A DNA stretch of 64,000 nucleotides from M55B112 sp964539395 (lineage in GTDB: Bacteria; Bacteroidota; Bacteroidia; Bacteroidales; GCA-2748055), in assembly GCA_964539395.1 (NCBI GenBank), contig CAZIIU010000007.1, positions 22,121 through 86,120 on the forward strand. Direction: 5' to 3'. Below, one piece after another: positions 9,042-16,305 of this stretch. Position numbers and translations under genes: made by a program. The notes below the pieces were generated by a model, which saw only the letters and a program-made list of their open reading frames with translations, was not told the origin of the DNA and did not search any database. The number at the start of each line of letters is the position of its first letter. Within the stretch, counting starts at the first letter, position 1.

Positions 9042-9079
9042 ATTAGTTTTTAATCGAACTTACGATTACAAATTAATCA
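9040..9079. promoter_or_regulatory. 40-bp imperfect palindrome, candidate repressor operator
   Basis: Left half TGATTAGTTTTTAATCGAAC, right half TTACGATTACAAATTAATCA. Comparing the site with its reverse complement gives about 32 of 40 matches, and the inner core AATCG/CGATT and outer TGATTA/TAATCA are perfect. It begins inside the -7 element and ends just before the repressor gene. This is the expected place for an autoregulatory operator bound by two dimers (inference). Confidence 0.6.
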
Positions 9080-9119
9080 TTAGAAAAATAATATGCAATG
9101 TTTTTTTAAAAATAATGTC

Positions 9120-9962
9120 ATGTATTTTCATTCGAACATCAAGTTGTTGAGGAAGCGGAAGAACAAGACGCAGGATGATCTGGCCGCTATTCTCAATATG
9201 AAGCGATCCACGCTCAGTGGTTATGAGAACCGGGTGGCAGAACCAGGTATTGAAGTGCTTCTGGGGTTCTCAAAATACTTTAATATGGCGGTCGACACGC
9301 TGATAAGAACCGACCTCTCCACGCTCTCGGAGAGTCAGCTCTGTCAACTCGAAAGTGGCGATGATGTATTTTTAAAGGGAGGTAACCTGAGAATCCTGGC
9401 GTCGACGGTCGATAGTTCCAACGAGGAAAACATCGAACTGGTGAGTGAAAGGGCCCGGGCCGGTTATACCAATGGATTTGCCGATCCGGAATACATCAGC
9501 GAACTCCCGGTATTCCGGCTACCTTTTCTCTCAGCGAACAGGAAGTACCGAACCTTTCAGCTCAATGGCGACTCCATGTTTCCTATACCCGATAAAGCTT
9601 ATGTGACAGGGGAGTATCTGGTTGACTGGAGCAGTATCCCTACAGGAGAGGCCTGTATAATCCTGACGATCGATGATGGAATTGTATTTAAGATTGTTGA
9701 GAATAAAATCAGCGAAGAGGGGATACTGTCACTCTATTCACTGAATCCGCTTTATGAACCCTTTGATGTAAAGGTTACCGATATTAAGGAGGTTTGGAAA
9801 TTTGTCCATTTTATCAGTCAGGAACTTCCTGAACCTGTGCTGCCGGAGAATGAGCTGGTAAGGACAGTAGCCGGACTTAAACAGGATATGGAACGGTTAA
9901 AAAGCAGTTTGAACAGGAGCAATAAAAGGGAACCTGAGAAGGAGACCGGTAATTCATTGTAA
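9120..9962 (+). CDS. XRE-family HTH repressor with self-cleaving S24 (LexA/CI-like) domain
   Basis: Transcriptional repressor that probably responds to DNA damage. An N-terminal helix-turn-helix (KTQDDLAAILNMKRSTLSGYENR) is joined to a C-terminal S24 peptidase domain. Numbering from an upstream ATG at 9093, the cleavage-site pair is A123-G124 in RARAGY, the nucleophile is S161 in NGDSMFP, and the general base is K200 in GIVFKIVE. The 39-residue Ser-Lys spacing is close to LexA, so RecA-stimulated autocleavage is predicted. I prefer the start at 9120 (MYFHSNIKLLRK), because the HTH domains of such repressors begin there; 9093 is possible and adds nine residues. It faces dinB-dnaE and has a large palindrome on its own promoter. 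This fits a dedicated SOS-like switch for the polymerase cassette. Confidence 0.88.
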   Translation: MYFHSNIKLLRKRKNKTQDDLAAILNMKRSTLSGYENRVAEPGIEVLLGFSKYFNMAVDTLIRTDLSTLSESQLCQLESGDDVFLKGGNLRILASTVDSSNEENIELVSERARAGYTNGFADPEYISELPVFRLPFLSANRKYRTFQLNGDSMFPIPDKAYVTGEYLVDWSSIPTGEACIILTIDDGIVFKIVENKISEEGILSLYSLNPLYEPFDVKVTDIKEVWKFVHFISQELPEPVLPENELVRTVAGLKQDMERLKSSLNRSNKREPEKETGNSL

Positions 9963-10096
9963 GCTGCAGGATTAGTTAGCCGCTAAAGCTGCTCATCTGT
10001 TGGAATTTGCGAAACTGTTCAAGGGTAATACCTGTTGAAAGGGAGATTGCGATTGTATGAATCGGTAAATTGGAGAATTGCCGTGAGAAATGAGAT

Positions 10097-10699
10097 TTAG
10101 TTCAACTGGAAATCATTATTCAGCTTCATCTCCTGCCGCCGGATCATCATCAGGTATTCAATTTGTTTAGCCAGGTATTTTTCACGCTGCTCATCGCATT
10201 GGCGCTCCACAAACCTGTACTTATCCTCCGATGACAGGTTGAGTGACCGCAATATATCATAGTAACAAAATGCATCTCCTTTTGCTGACTTCAAAAAATT
10301 CTTGTCAAATTTCTGTCTGTAATTCATTACCAGGTCGACCAGCTTCCTGTTTTCTACCGGTGGGGCAGGGGGGAGTGTTTCAACAATACCGCCTGGATAG
10401 AGTTTTCCTGCCATGGCTGTGGAATAATGCCCAATCCGCACCAGAGAAACAGATTCAACCGTAATAACCTTCTGTCCCTGCCTGCTTTCAGCCACAACCT
10501 GCTGTAACTGCACCTCGCAGCCATACTCCCTGATTTCATCATCCTTCGTATAGGGTATCACAAACGTGAATCCATCTTTACCGGCATCCTCAATCAATTG
10601 AAGGTATCTTGGTTCAAATATCCTCAACGGCAAATCCTCGCCAGGCAATAAAAAAACCCCTAATGGAAAAAACGGTACTATTTTCTCTTTACTTTTCAA
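10097..10699 (-). CDS. LON N-terminal (substrate-binding) domain protein
   Basis: A 200-aa stand-alone LON-domain protein. The opening FFPLGVFLLPGEDLPLRIFEPRYLQL matches the conserved start of the Lon protease N-domain, and ETLP near residue 105 fits the middle of the fold. There is no AAA+ or Ser-Lys protease part. The last 80 residues are helical and charged (YLAKQIEYLMMIRRQEMK). Such proteins are widespread in Bacteroidota; their biochemical role is not established, though substrate or protein binding is presumed from Lon. It is divergent from the SRAP gene 89 bases away and lies beside the damage-response block, which may be chance. Confidence 0.85.
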   Translation of the reverse strand: MKSKEKIVPFFPLGVFLLPGEDLPLRIFEPRYLQLIEDAGKDGFTFVIPYTKDDEIREYGCEVQLQQVVAESRQGQKVITVESVSLVRIGHYSTAMAGKLYPGGIVETLPPAPPVENRKLVDLVMNYRQKFDKNFLKSAKGDAFCYYDILRSLNLSSEDKYRFVERQCDEQREKYLAKQIEYLMMIRRQEMKLNNDFQLN

Positions 10700-10788
10700 T
10701 TCTTATTATCTTGTCAAACTAATAACAAAGATTTTACAGGCTTTGTTTAATTGATCTGTTTTTCATTTTTAACACTCCTTTCATTATC

Positions 10789-11484
10789 ATGTGTTTTACA
10801 ATAAATATATATACTACACGCGATGCAATTGAAAAAAGATTTGAAGCGGATGCCTCAGTTCTGAATAATTTCGATTTCAGGTTTTTTTACAGGGCATTCG
10901 AGAACCCAATCCTGCCGGTAATTACCAGCGAAGAACCTGGTGTTGTTCAGTTGATGCAATGGGGATTGGTCCCCCATTGGGTCAGGGATATGGCACAAGC
11001 CGAGCAAATCCGGAAGGGAACCTACAATGCCAGGGCTGAAACACTTAATAAGAAGCCCTCGTTCAGAAATGCTTATGGAAAAAATCATTGTCTCATTATT
11101 GCCTGCGGGTTTTTCGAATGGCAGCATGTTGGCAATCAGAAGATTCCCTGGTATATAAGCGATAAAAACGACCAGCTGATGGCAATGGCCGGTATCTACG
11201 ATTTGTGGAGTAATGGTGCTGATAATGATGCCTTTCGTGGTTTTTCCATAGTAACCACCCGCGCTAATCCACTGATGGAAAAGATCCATAATACAAAGAA
11301 AAGAATGCCTGCCATTTTAGATCAGCCATCAGAAAAATCCTGGCTCCTTAAAGTCCCGGGGATCGAATATGGTAAGCTTCTTACCCCTGTTAATGAGGAG
11401 AGACTCAATGCATATACAGTTGGCAGGAATATATCATCATATCGTGCCGATCCCCACGATAGTTCAATCCTTGATCCTTTTTAA
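10789..11484 (+). CDS. yedK: SRAP-domain protein (HMCES/YedK family), abasic-site DNA-protein crosslinker
   Basis: SRAP proteins react with abasic sites in single-stranded DNA through the N-terminal Cys2, forming a stable thiazolidine link that shields the lesion. Here C2 directly follows Met1, which also fixes the start. Other family residues are WGLVP (58-62), N80-A-R-A-E84, the catalytic Glu in GFFEW (E110) and His167 in KIHNTKKRMP. At 231 aa the length is normal. It lies 0.8 kb from the S24 repressor, with a LON-domain gene between. Together with the two polymerases this gives a run of genes for damaged template handling. Co-regulation is not shown; no copy of the palindrome was seen before this gene. 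Confidence 0.95.
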   Translation: MCFTINIYTTRDAIEKRFEADASVLNNFDFRFFYRAFENPILPVITSEEPGVVQLMQWGLVPHWVRDMAQAEQIRKGTYNARAETLNKKPSFRNAYGKNHCLIIACGFFEWQHVGNQKIPWYISDKNDQLMAMAGIYDLWSNGADNDAFRGFSIVTTRANPLMEKIHNTKKRMPAILDQPSEKSWLLKVPGIEYGKLLTPVNEERLNAYTVGRNISSYRADPHDSSILDPF

Positions 11485-11714
11485 ATACCATATCGACCAG
11501 CGGTTATTCTGACCAAATCTTCCCTTTCTCTCCGTGAGCTGATTTCCCCACAAACTATCGCAGTGGTAATTTGTCTTAAGGGTTCTGGCATGTCGCCAAT
11601 GCCGGAGCCGGACAAAACAATTACAGCCTTTTTCTATGGTCCGGGCAGAAATACTGCAACAGATTTCTTTTTAAACTGTTCCATGCTTCGAAGCATCATA
11701 CCTTTTACATAAAT

Positions 11715-12557
11715 TCAGTGCTTACGGAAGGTCAGTGTTTATATCAGGTCAGCGCTTAATGGAGGAAAGTCCTTACAGAAGTTCAGTCCTTGCAGAAGGT
11801 CAGTGCTTTCAGAAGGTCAGTCCTTACAGAAGTTCAGCGCTTGCAGAAGGTCAGCGCTTACGGGTGGTCATTCCTTATTTTAGGTCAGTCCTTTCAGAAG
11901 GTCTGTCCTTACAGAAGGTCAGCGCTTACGGGTGGTCATTCCTTATTTTAGGTCAGTCCTTGCAGAAGTTCAGCGCTTGCAGAAGTTCAGCGCTTACGGG
12001 TGGTCATTCCTTATTTTAGGTCAGTCCTTTCAGAAGGTCAGTCCTTACAGAAGGTCAGCGCTTACGGGTGGTCATTCCTTATTTTAGGTCAGTCCTTGCA
12101 GAAGNNNNNNNNNNNNNNNNNNNNNNNNNNNNNNNNNNNNNNNNNNNNNNNNNNNNNNNNNNNNNNNNNNNNNNNNNNNNNNNNNNNNNNNNNNNNNNNN
12201 NNNNGAAGGTCAGCGCTTACGGGTGGTCATTCCTTATTTTAGGTCAGTCCTTGCAGAAGGTCAGTCCTTGCAGAAGTTCAGTCCTTTCAGAAGGTCAGTC
12301 CTTACAGAAGGTCAGTCCTTTCAGAAGTTCAGCGCTTGCAGAAGTTCAGCGCTTGCAGAAGTTCAGCGCTTACGGGTGGTCATTCCTTATTTTAGGTCAG
12401 TCCTTGCAGAAGTTCAGCGCTTGCAGAAGTTCAGCGCTTACGGGTGGTCATTCCTTATTTTAGGTCAGTCCTTTCAGAAGGTCAGTCCTTACAGAAGTTC
12501 AGCGCTTGCAGAAGGTCAGTACTTACAGAAGGTCAGTACTTACAGCTCCTGCAGAAG
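11715..12557. repeat. 17-bp minisatellite (about 43 units) spanning a scaffold gap
   Basis: Head-to-tail 17-base units of the form TCAGTCCTTACAGAAGG, with regular variants: TCAGCGCTTGCAGAAGT, TCAGTCCTTTCAGAAGG, TCAGCGCTTACGGGTGG and TCATTCCTTATTTTAGG. The last two nearly always occur as a pair, giving a higher-order pattern. About 23 units precede the gap and about 20 follow it. Because 17 is not a multiple of three the apparent open frames simply cycle through the repeat; I do not call them genes. The upstream 11485-11714 shows no gene. True length is unknown because of the gap. Confidence 0.93.
12105..12204. other. 100-N assembly gap
   Basis: Exactly 100 N inside the minisatellite, the conventional placeholder for a scaffold join of unknown size. 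The repeat on both sides explains why assembly failed here. Confidence 0.99.
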
Positions 12558-12583
12558 TTATTAACCGATGTTTATAACTTCTG
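12552..12583. repeat. 10-bp inverted repeat at the end of the minisatellite
   Basis: CAGAAGTTAT (12552-12561) and ATAACTTCTG (12574-12583) are perfect arms around a 12-base loop, right where the 17-bp array stops. It may be a hairpin closing any transcript of the array; there is no strong T run. Confidence 0.5.
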
Positions 12584-12618
12584 TTAATTTATTGTTCATT
12601 CAATATTGCCTTAACCTA

Positions 12619-12648
12619 TTGACAGATTCATTTTTCACTGTATATTTG
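12619..12648 (+). promoter_or_regulatory. Near-consensus Bacteroidota promoter for the candidate RNA
   Basis: TTG (12619-12621), 19 bases, then TATATTTG (12641-12648), matching the -33/TAnnTTTG pair. No coding frame follows on this strand before the terminator at 13042, so the predicted start near 12655 would yield a noncoding transcript. Confidence 0.65.
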
Positions 12649-12654
12649 AACCAT

Positions 12655-13081
12655 CAAGTGAGCGTATAAAAGCCACTCCGTTCTTTGTGATTTTTCATAT
12701 CGAATATGCAATGGGAATTCGTTCCCTGAGCAGAAAGGAGTCAGAACAATCGAACCAGGTATTGAGATTGTTCTTCCACAATGTAAGTTGTGGTCTTTGC
12801 GCTGAAGCTTTGAAAGATACTGTAAAAGGTTTCGGGAGAAGTAACAGGCTGACCTGAAGGATACCTGGAAACCAGGTCGGTGTGCAGCGGAAAGAAATGA
12901 GATCAGAGGCATCTACGGATGCAGCTGACTCCTGTTACCGGCGCAGCCGGATAACAGTCAGGGTATACAACCTCCGGGTAGTATACCGGCATAATAAACC
13001 GTAACTTGACGTGAACTGGCGACTACGGTTACCAGGTAGCGAAATGGGAGTTGGTGCAAACTGGCTCCCATTTGTGTTTTT
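12655..13081 (+). ncRNA. Candidate structured noncoding RNA, about 430 nt, unidentified
   Basis: The stretch has its own promoter and ends in an intrinsic terminator, with no convincing reading frame. Hairpins seen in order: GGGAA-TTCG-TTCCC (12713-12726); GAACAATC/GATTGTTC (12744-12773); CCACAA/TTGTGG (12776-12793); a GACCTG/CAGGTC stem near 12850-12880; GCATC-TACG-GATGC with a UNCG loop (12909-12922); CTGTTACCGGC-GCA-GCCGG-A-TAACAG (12932-12957); GTATAC/GTATAC near 12962-12985; and AACCGTA/TACGGTT near 12998-13030. I looked for hallmarks of tmRNA, RNase P RNA (GAGGAAAGTC), SRP RNA and a group II domain V and found none. It is flanked by the minisatellite and a serine hydrolase gene. The identity is unknown and transcription is inferred. 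Confidence 0.5.
13042..13081 (+). terminator. Intrinsic terminator of the candidate RNA
   Basis: AAATGGGAG (13042-13050) pairs with CTCCCATTT (13065-13073), followed by GTGTTTTTA. A nine-base stem with a 14-base loop and a short T run. Confidence 0.7.
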
Positions 13082-13085
13082 ATAG

Positions 13086-13412
13086 CATACCTTCCGCTTC
13101 TTTTGATCAATTGTCTAAAACAGCCAGCCTATACCGTTTTTTATTACATCAATGGCCGAATTCGAGTGCGATGTAGATTATATTGTTTGACATATGCCTC
13201 TATTCGCACTCATTGAACAACCTTTCGATATATTTGTTATTTAGTGCATTAGAACTATTAACAACCTGGTGTTGATAAGGAAAACCTCTTGTGCAACCAG
13301 GCTGATGGATTTGGTTATAATTTTGCCACATAGAGGATATGTTGTTGCAGATTCAGAAGGAAAATATGATTAACCGGTACTGAATTTGTATTTAATTGGA
13401 CATGATATTGTT
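13086..13412. other. Intergenic stretch without a recognised gene
   Basis: No gene seen. GAGTGCGA near 13165 and TCGCACTC near 13207 form an 8-bp inverted repeat about 35 bases apart. TATATTTG near 13230 resembles a -7 element but has no TTG at the right distance. Confidence 0.5.
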
Positions 13413-14744
13413 ATGATACGACGTATATTCATTATTGCTGGATTAGTCTTAGTCTTTTTCTTTGGTGAGATCGCACTCACATTTTCAGACAGGGGGAACT
13501 CTTTTATTGTGGAGGACAACGAGGTTGCATTCTCACTGAAACTGGAAAATCACTATTCTGATTGCAATTCTACAGCCGTGATCGACAAATATGTTGAATC
13601 ATTTCTGGATCGCTGGCAGATTAACGGCGCCAGTGTAGCAATTACAAAGGATGAGGAACTTGTGTATGCTAAGGGGTTTGGTTTTGCTGACATTCAAAAA
13701 GAAGAACCGGTAAAACCCGGACATCTCTTCAGGGTCGCATCGGTATCCAAGCTTATTACGGCAGCTGCTGTTATGAAATTGTATGAAGACAATCTACTGG
13801 ATCTCGACAATAAAGTCTTTGGTCCGGAAGGTATTCTGGACACTGCATTTTATGCCAGTTATCGTGACAAGCGATATGAAGAAATAACGGTCAAACACCT
13901 GTTGAACCATTCTGCGGGTTGGTCCGGGCGGAGCGGCGACCCATTGTTCAACTCACTCTATATTGCACGGAGATTGAAGGTTGAACCCCCTCTTCAAACT
14001 GATCATATCATTGAATATACCCTGTCACGCAAACTGAGTTTTCAACCTGGCACCAGGTATAGTTATTCCAATGTTGGATATGCCGTTCTTGGAAAAGTGA
14101 TCGAGGTCATCAGTGGAATGCCATATGAAGATTACGTGATACTCAATATACTTAAACCGGCAGGAATTCACGATATGCATATCGGTAAAAGCTTCTATCA
14201 TGAAAGATATCCCAACGAAGTTACCTATTACACTACCGGTAAGCCATTAAAAACCAGTTCATTTAATGGTTCAGGAGAAATTGTACCGCTCTATTACGGA
14301 GGTAATGACATTGAATTGCTCGGTCCTGCAGGTGGTTGGGTCGCATCGGCACCTGAGCTAGTAAAACTGCTTACCGTACTTGATGGATTCGACAGGCAAC
14401 AGGATGTTTTAAGCAATAAAAGCCTGATGAAGATGGTAAACCCTGATTTTGCCGGGTACGGACTGTTTGGATGGAGAGGAACTGACCTGCACGGAACCTG
14501 GTGGAGAACCGGCTACCTGCATGGTTCCACAGCCATGATGGTACGGCAGCAAAACGGACTGAACTGGGTTATACTGTTGAATACTACCACATATCGCCAA
14601 TCAGGAATTCAACGGTATATCTCTTCCACGATGTTTACTGCCATTCGCAAAGTTGAATTATGGCCCTACCTCAACCTGTTTTTGGTCGACCAGGAGTACC
14701 CCAATTCCCTGGCAGAAATCAGCACGGCCACTCCTTTACTATAA
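13413..14744 (+). CDS. Serine hydrolase of the beta-lactamase / penicillin-binding protein class C family
   Basis: Exported serine hydrolase. The chosen ATG at 13413 puts MIRRIFIIAGLVLVFFFGEIAL at the very N-terminus as a signal or membrane anchor; an ATG nine codons upstream is less likely. Visible motifs are the nucleophile SVSK (S-x-x-K) within LFRVASVSKLITAAAVMKL, the YSN triad in YSYSNVGYAVLGKVI, and a C-terminal GYLHGST in the place of the usual HxG/KTG strand. Family members act as esterases, D-aminopeptidases, carboxypeptidases or beta-lactamases, and sequence alone does not decide among them. It is monocistronic: the upstream region is the RNA candidate and the downstream E2 gene has its own promoter-like element. 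Confidence 0.88.
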   Translation: MIRRIFIIAGLVLVFFFGEIALTFSDRGNSFIVEDNEVAFSLKLENHYSDCNSTAVIDKYVESFLDRWQINGASVAITKDEELVYAKGFGFADIQKEEPVKPGHLFRVASVSKLITAAAVMKLYEDNLLDLDNKVFGPEGILDTAFYASYRDKRYEEITVKHLLNHSAGWSGRSGDPLFNSLYIARRLKVEPPLQTDHIIEYTLSRKLSFQPGTRYSYSNVGYAVLGKVIEVISGMPYEDYVILNILKPAGIHDMHIGKSFYHERYPNEVTYYTTGKPLKTSSFNGSGEIVPLYYGGNDIELLGPAGGWVASAPELVKLLTVLDGFDRQQDVLSNKSLMKMVNPDFAGYGLFGWRGTDLHGTWWRTGYLHGSTAMMVRQQNGLNWVILLNTTTYRQSGIQRYISSTMFTAIRKVELWPYLNLFLVDQEYPNSLAEISTATPLL

Positions 14745-14750
14745 TTTAGA

Positions 14751-14783
14751 TTGCTTGGTATTTTAACAATCCTGCTAACTTTG
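14751..14783 (+). promoter_or_regulatory. Promoter-like element before the E2 gene
   Basis: TAACTTTG (14776-14783) fits TAnnTTTG. TTG triplets at 14751-14753 and 14755-14757 lie 22 and 18 bases upstream, slightly off the usual spacing. The E2 start is 127 bases downstream. Confidence 0.4.
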
Positions 14784-14909
14784 CACTTAAAGATCGTTCA
14801 TTTGATGACAAAACTGGTCGTTCCTTTTCTTAAAACAATTTAACGGAAGGGTTGTTATAATAGCGAATTTAGGATTTTCCTTTTGTTATAACCAAACGCA
14901 TAATCTGAC

Positions 14910-16280
14910 ATGGCGCATTTTGATATTATCATGCCCAAAATGGGTGAAAGCATTGAAGAGGCAACTATTACCAAATGGTTTGTTAAAGAGGGTGATAAAG
15001 TAGTTGAAGATGATATACTTCTTGAAATTGCTACCGACAAGGTAGACTCTGAGATTCCGTCACCCGTTGCAGGCTCAGTAAAAAAAATACTGTTTGAACA
15101 GGATGAAACCATCGCCGTCGGAACTGTAATTGCCGTTATAGACCTGGAAGGAGATACTTCGGAGAAAAAATCTGAAGATAATAACAAAGAAGATACTGCC
15201 GGCTCCGTTTCTGAAAAGGATGACAGCCGGTCTGATCAGTCCAAATCAGGTAAACCCGACGTTATATCTGGCGAACAAACTGAAGATAATACCGCTAAAC
15301 AAGGTAAGAAAGCCAGTCAGACTGTACCTGAAAGAACTGAATCGTCCCGATTCTATTCTCCCCTTGTTAAAAAAATCGCCCGTGAAGAGAATATCTCCAT
15401 GGAAGAGCTGGAAACTGTTCCGGGAAGTGGACTGAAAGGAAGGGTTCAGAAGAGGGATATTCTCGAGTATATTGAATCACGAGCAACAGAGGAGTCAAAA
15501 GGAGGAACCACCAAAGAGACAAAGGCAGAAAGCACTCCGTCAAAAGTCAAAGTGAATATTTCATACGCTGCGGAAGATGAGGTTGTTGAAATGGGTAGAA
15601 TGCGTAAGCTGATCGCAGCACATATGCTCAATTCAAAACAGACCTCAGCACACGTTACCAATATGTTGGAGATCGATGTAACCAATGTGGTGACCTGGAG
15701 AAACAGGGTGAAAAATGAATTTGAGAAGAAGCAGGGACTTAAACTTACCTACCTCCCAGTGTTTATGGAGGCAGCAATCAATGCTTTGCGTGATTATCCG
15801 ATGGTAAATTCGAGCGTTGACGGGGATAAAATAATTATCAGAAAGAGTATCAACCTGGGTATTGCCGTTGCTTTGAAGGACAATAATCTGATCGTGCCAA
15901 ACATTAAAAATGCCGATCAGCTAAACCTGGCCGGACTTGCAAAGAACCTGAACAATATTGCAACTGCTGCAAGAAACAATAAATTAGGTCCTGATGATAT
16001 CTCCGGAGGCACTTTTACCATCACCAATTTCGGCACATTTAAAAATGACATTGGAACTCCCATCATCAATCAGCCTGAAGTCGCCATCCTGGCTGTCGGT
16101 GCCATAAAAAAGAAACCTGCCGTTTTGGAAACTGACGATGGTGACGTAATTGCCATCCGCCAAAAAATGTGGTTATCACTTACATACGACCACCGAATTA
16201 TTGATGGAGCATTGGGTGGCATGTTTTTAAGAACTCTCGGAGATTATATTGAATCTTTCGATACGAACCGTACCATTTAA
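14910..16280 (+). CDS. Dihydrolipoamide acyltransferase (E2) of a 2-oxoacid dehydrogenase complex
   Basis: E2 core enzyme that takes the acyl group from E1 onto a lipoyl arm and passes it to CoA. The domain order is normal. A lipoyl domain (about 1-80) has the lipoylated K44 in ATDKVDSE. A charged linker rich in Glu, Lys and Ser follows. The peripheral-subunit-binding domain is at about 150-188 (SPLVKKIAREENISMEELE). The catalytic domain ends in TYDHRIIDG, supplying the active His and Asp. Length is 456 aa. The E1 gene follows within 25 bases, forming an operon. No E3 (lipoamide dehydrogenase) is nearby. Substrate (pyruvate or branched-chain oxoacids) cannot be fixed; the fused E1 favours the branched-chain/acyl group. 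Confidence 0.94.
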   Translation: MAHFDIIMPKMGESIEEATITKWFVKEGDKVVEDDILLEIATDKVDSEIPSPVAGSVKKILFEQDETIAVGTVIAVIDLEGDTSEKKSEDNNKEDTAGSVSEKDDSRSDQSKSGKPDVISGEQTEDNTAKQGKKASQTVPERTESSRFYSPLVKKIAREENISMEELETVPGSGLKGRVQKRDILEYIESRATEESKGGTTKETKAESTPSKVKVNISYAAEDEVVEMGRMRKLIAAHMLNSKQTSAHVTNMLEIDVTNVVTWRNRVKNEFEKKQGLKLTYLPVFMEAAINALRDYPMVNSSVDGDKIIIRKSINLGIAVALKDNNLIVPNIKNADQLNLAGLAKNLNNIATAARNNKLGPDDISGGTFTITNFGTFKNDIGTPIINQPEVAILAVGAIKKKPAVLETDDGDVIAIRQKMWLSLTYDHRIIDGALGGMFLRTLGDYIESFDTNRTI

Positions 16281-16305
16281 TTTACCAAATAGAATTTGTA
16301 TTGAT

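Noticed and set aside
11715..12557. Possible CRISPR array
   Set aside because: Units are contiguous 17-mers with no unique spacers, and no cas genes are present.
11735..12564. Overlapping plus-strand open frames rich in RSSALAEG-type repeats
   Set aside because: They are translations of a 17-base non-coding minisatellite, run through N positions, and all frames cycle through the same repeat.
12628..12912. 94-codon minus-strand frame
   Set aside because: It runs through the promoter and several strong hairpins of the candidate RNA and has no recognisable domain.
12655..13081. tmRNA, RNase P RNA, SRP RNA or group II intron
   Set aside because: The hallmark sequences of each were looked for by eye and not found; a covariance search is needed to be sure.
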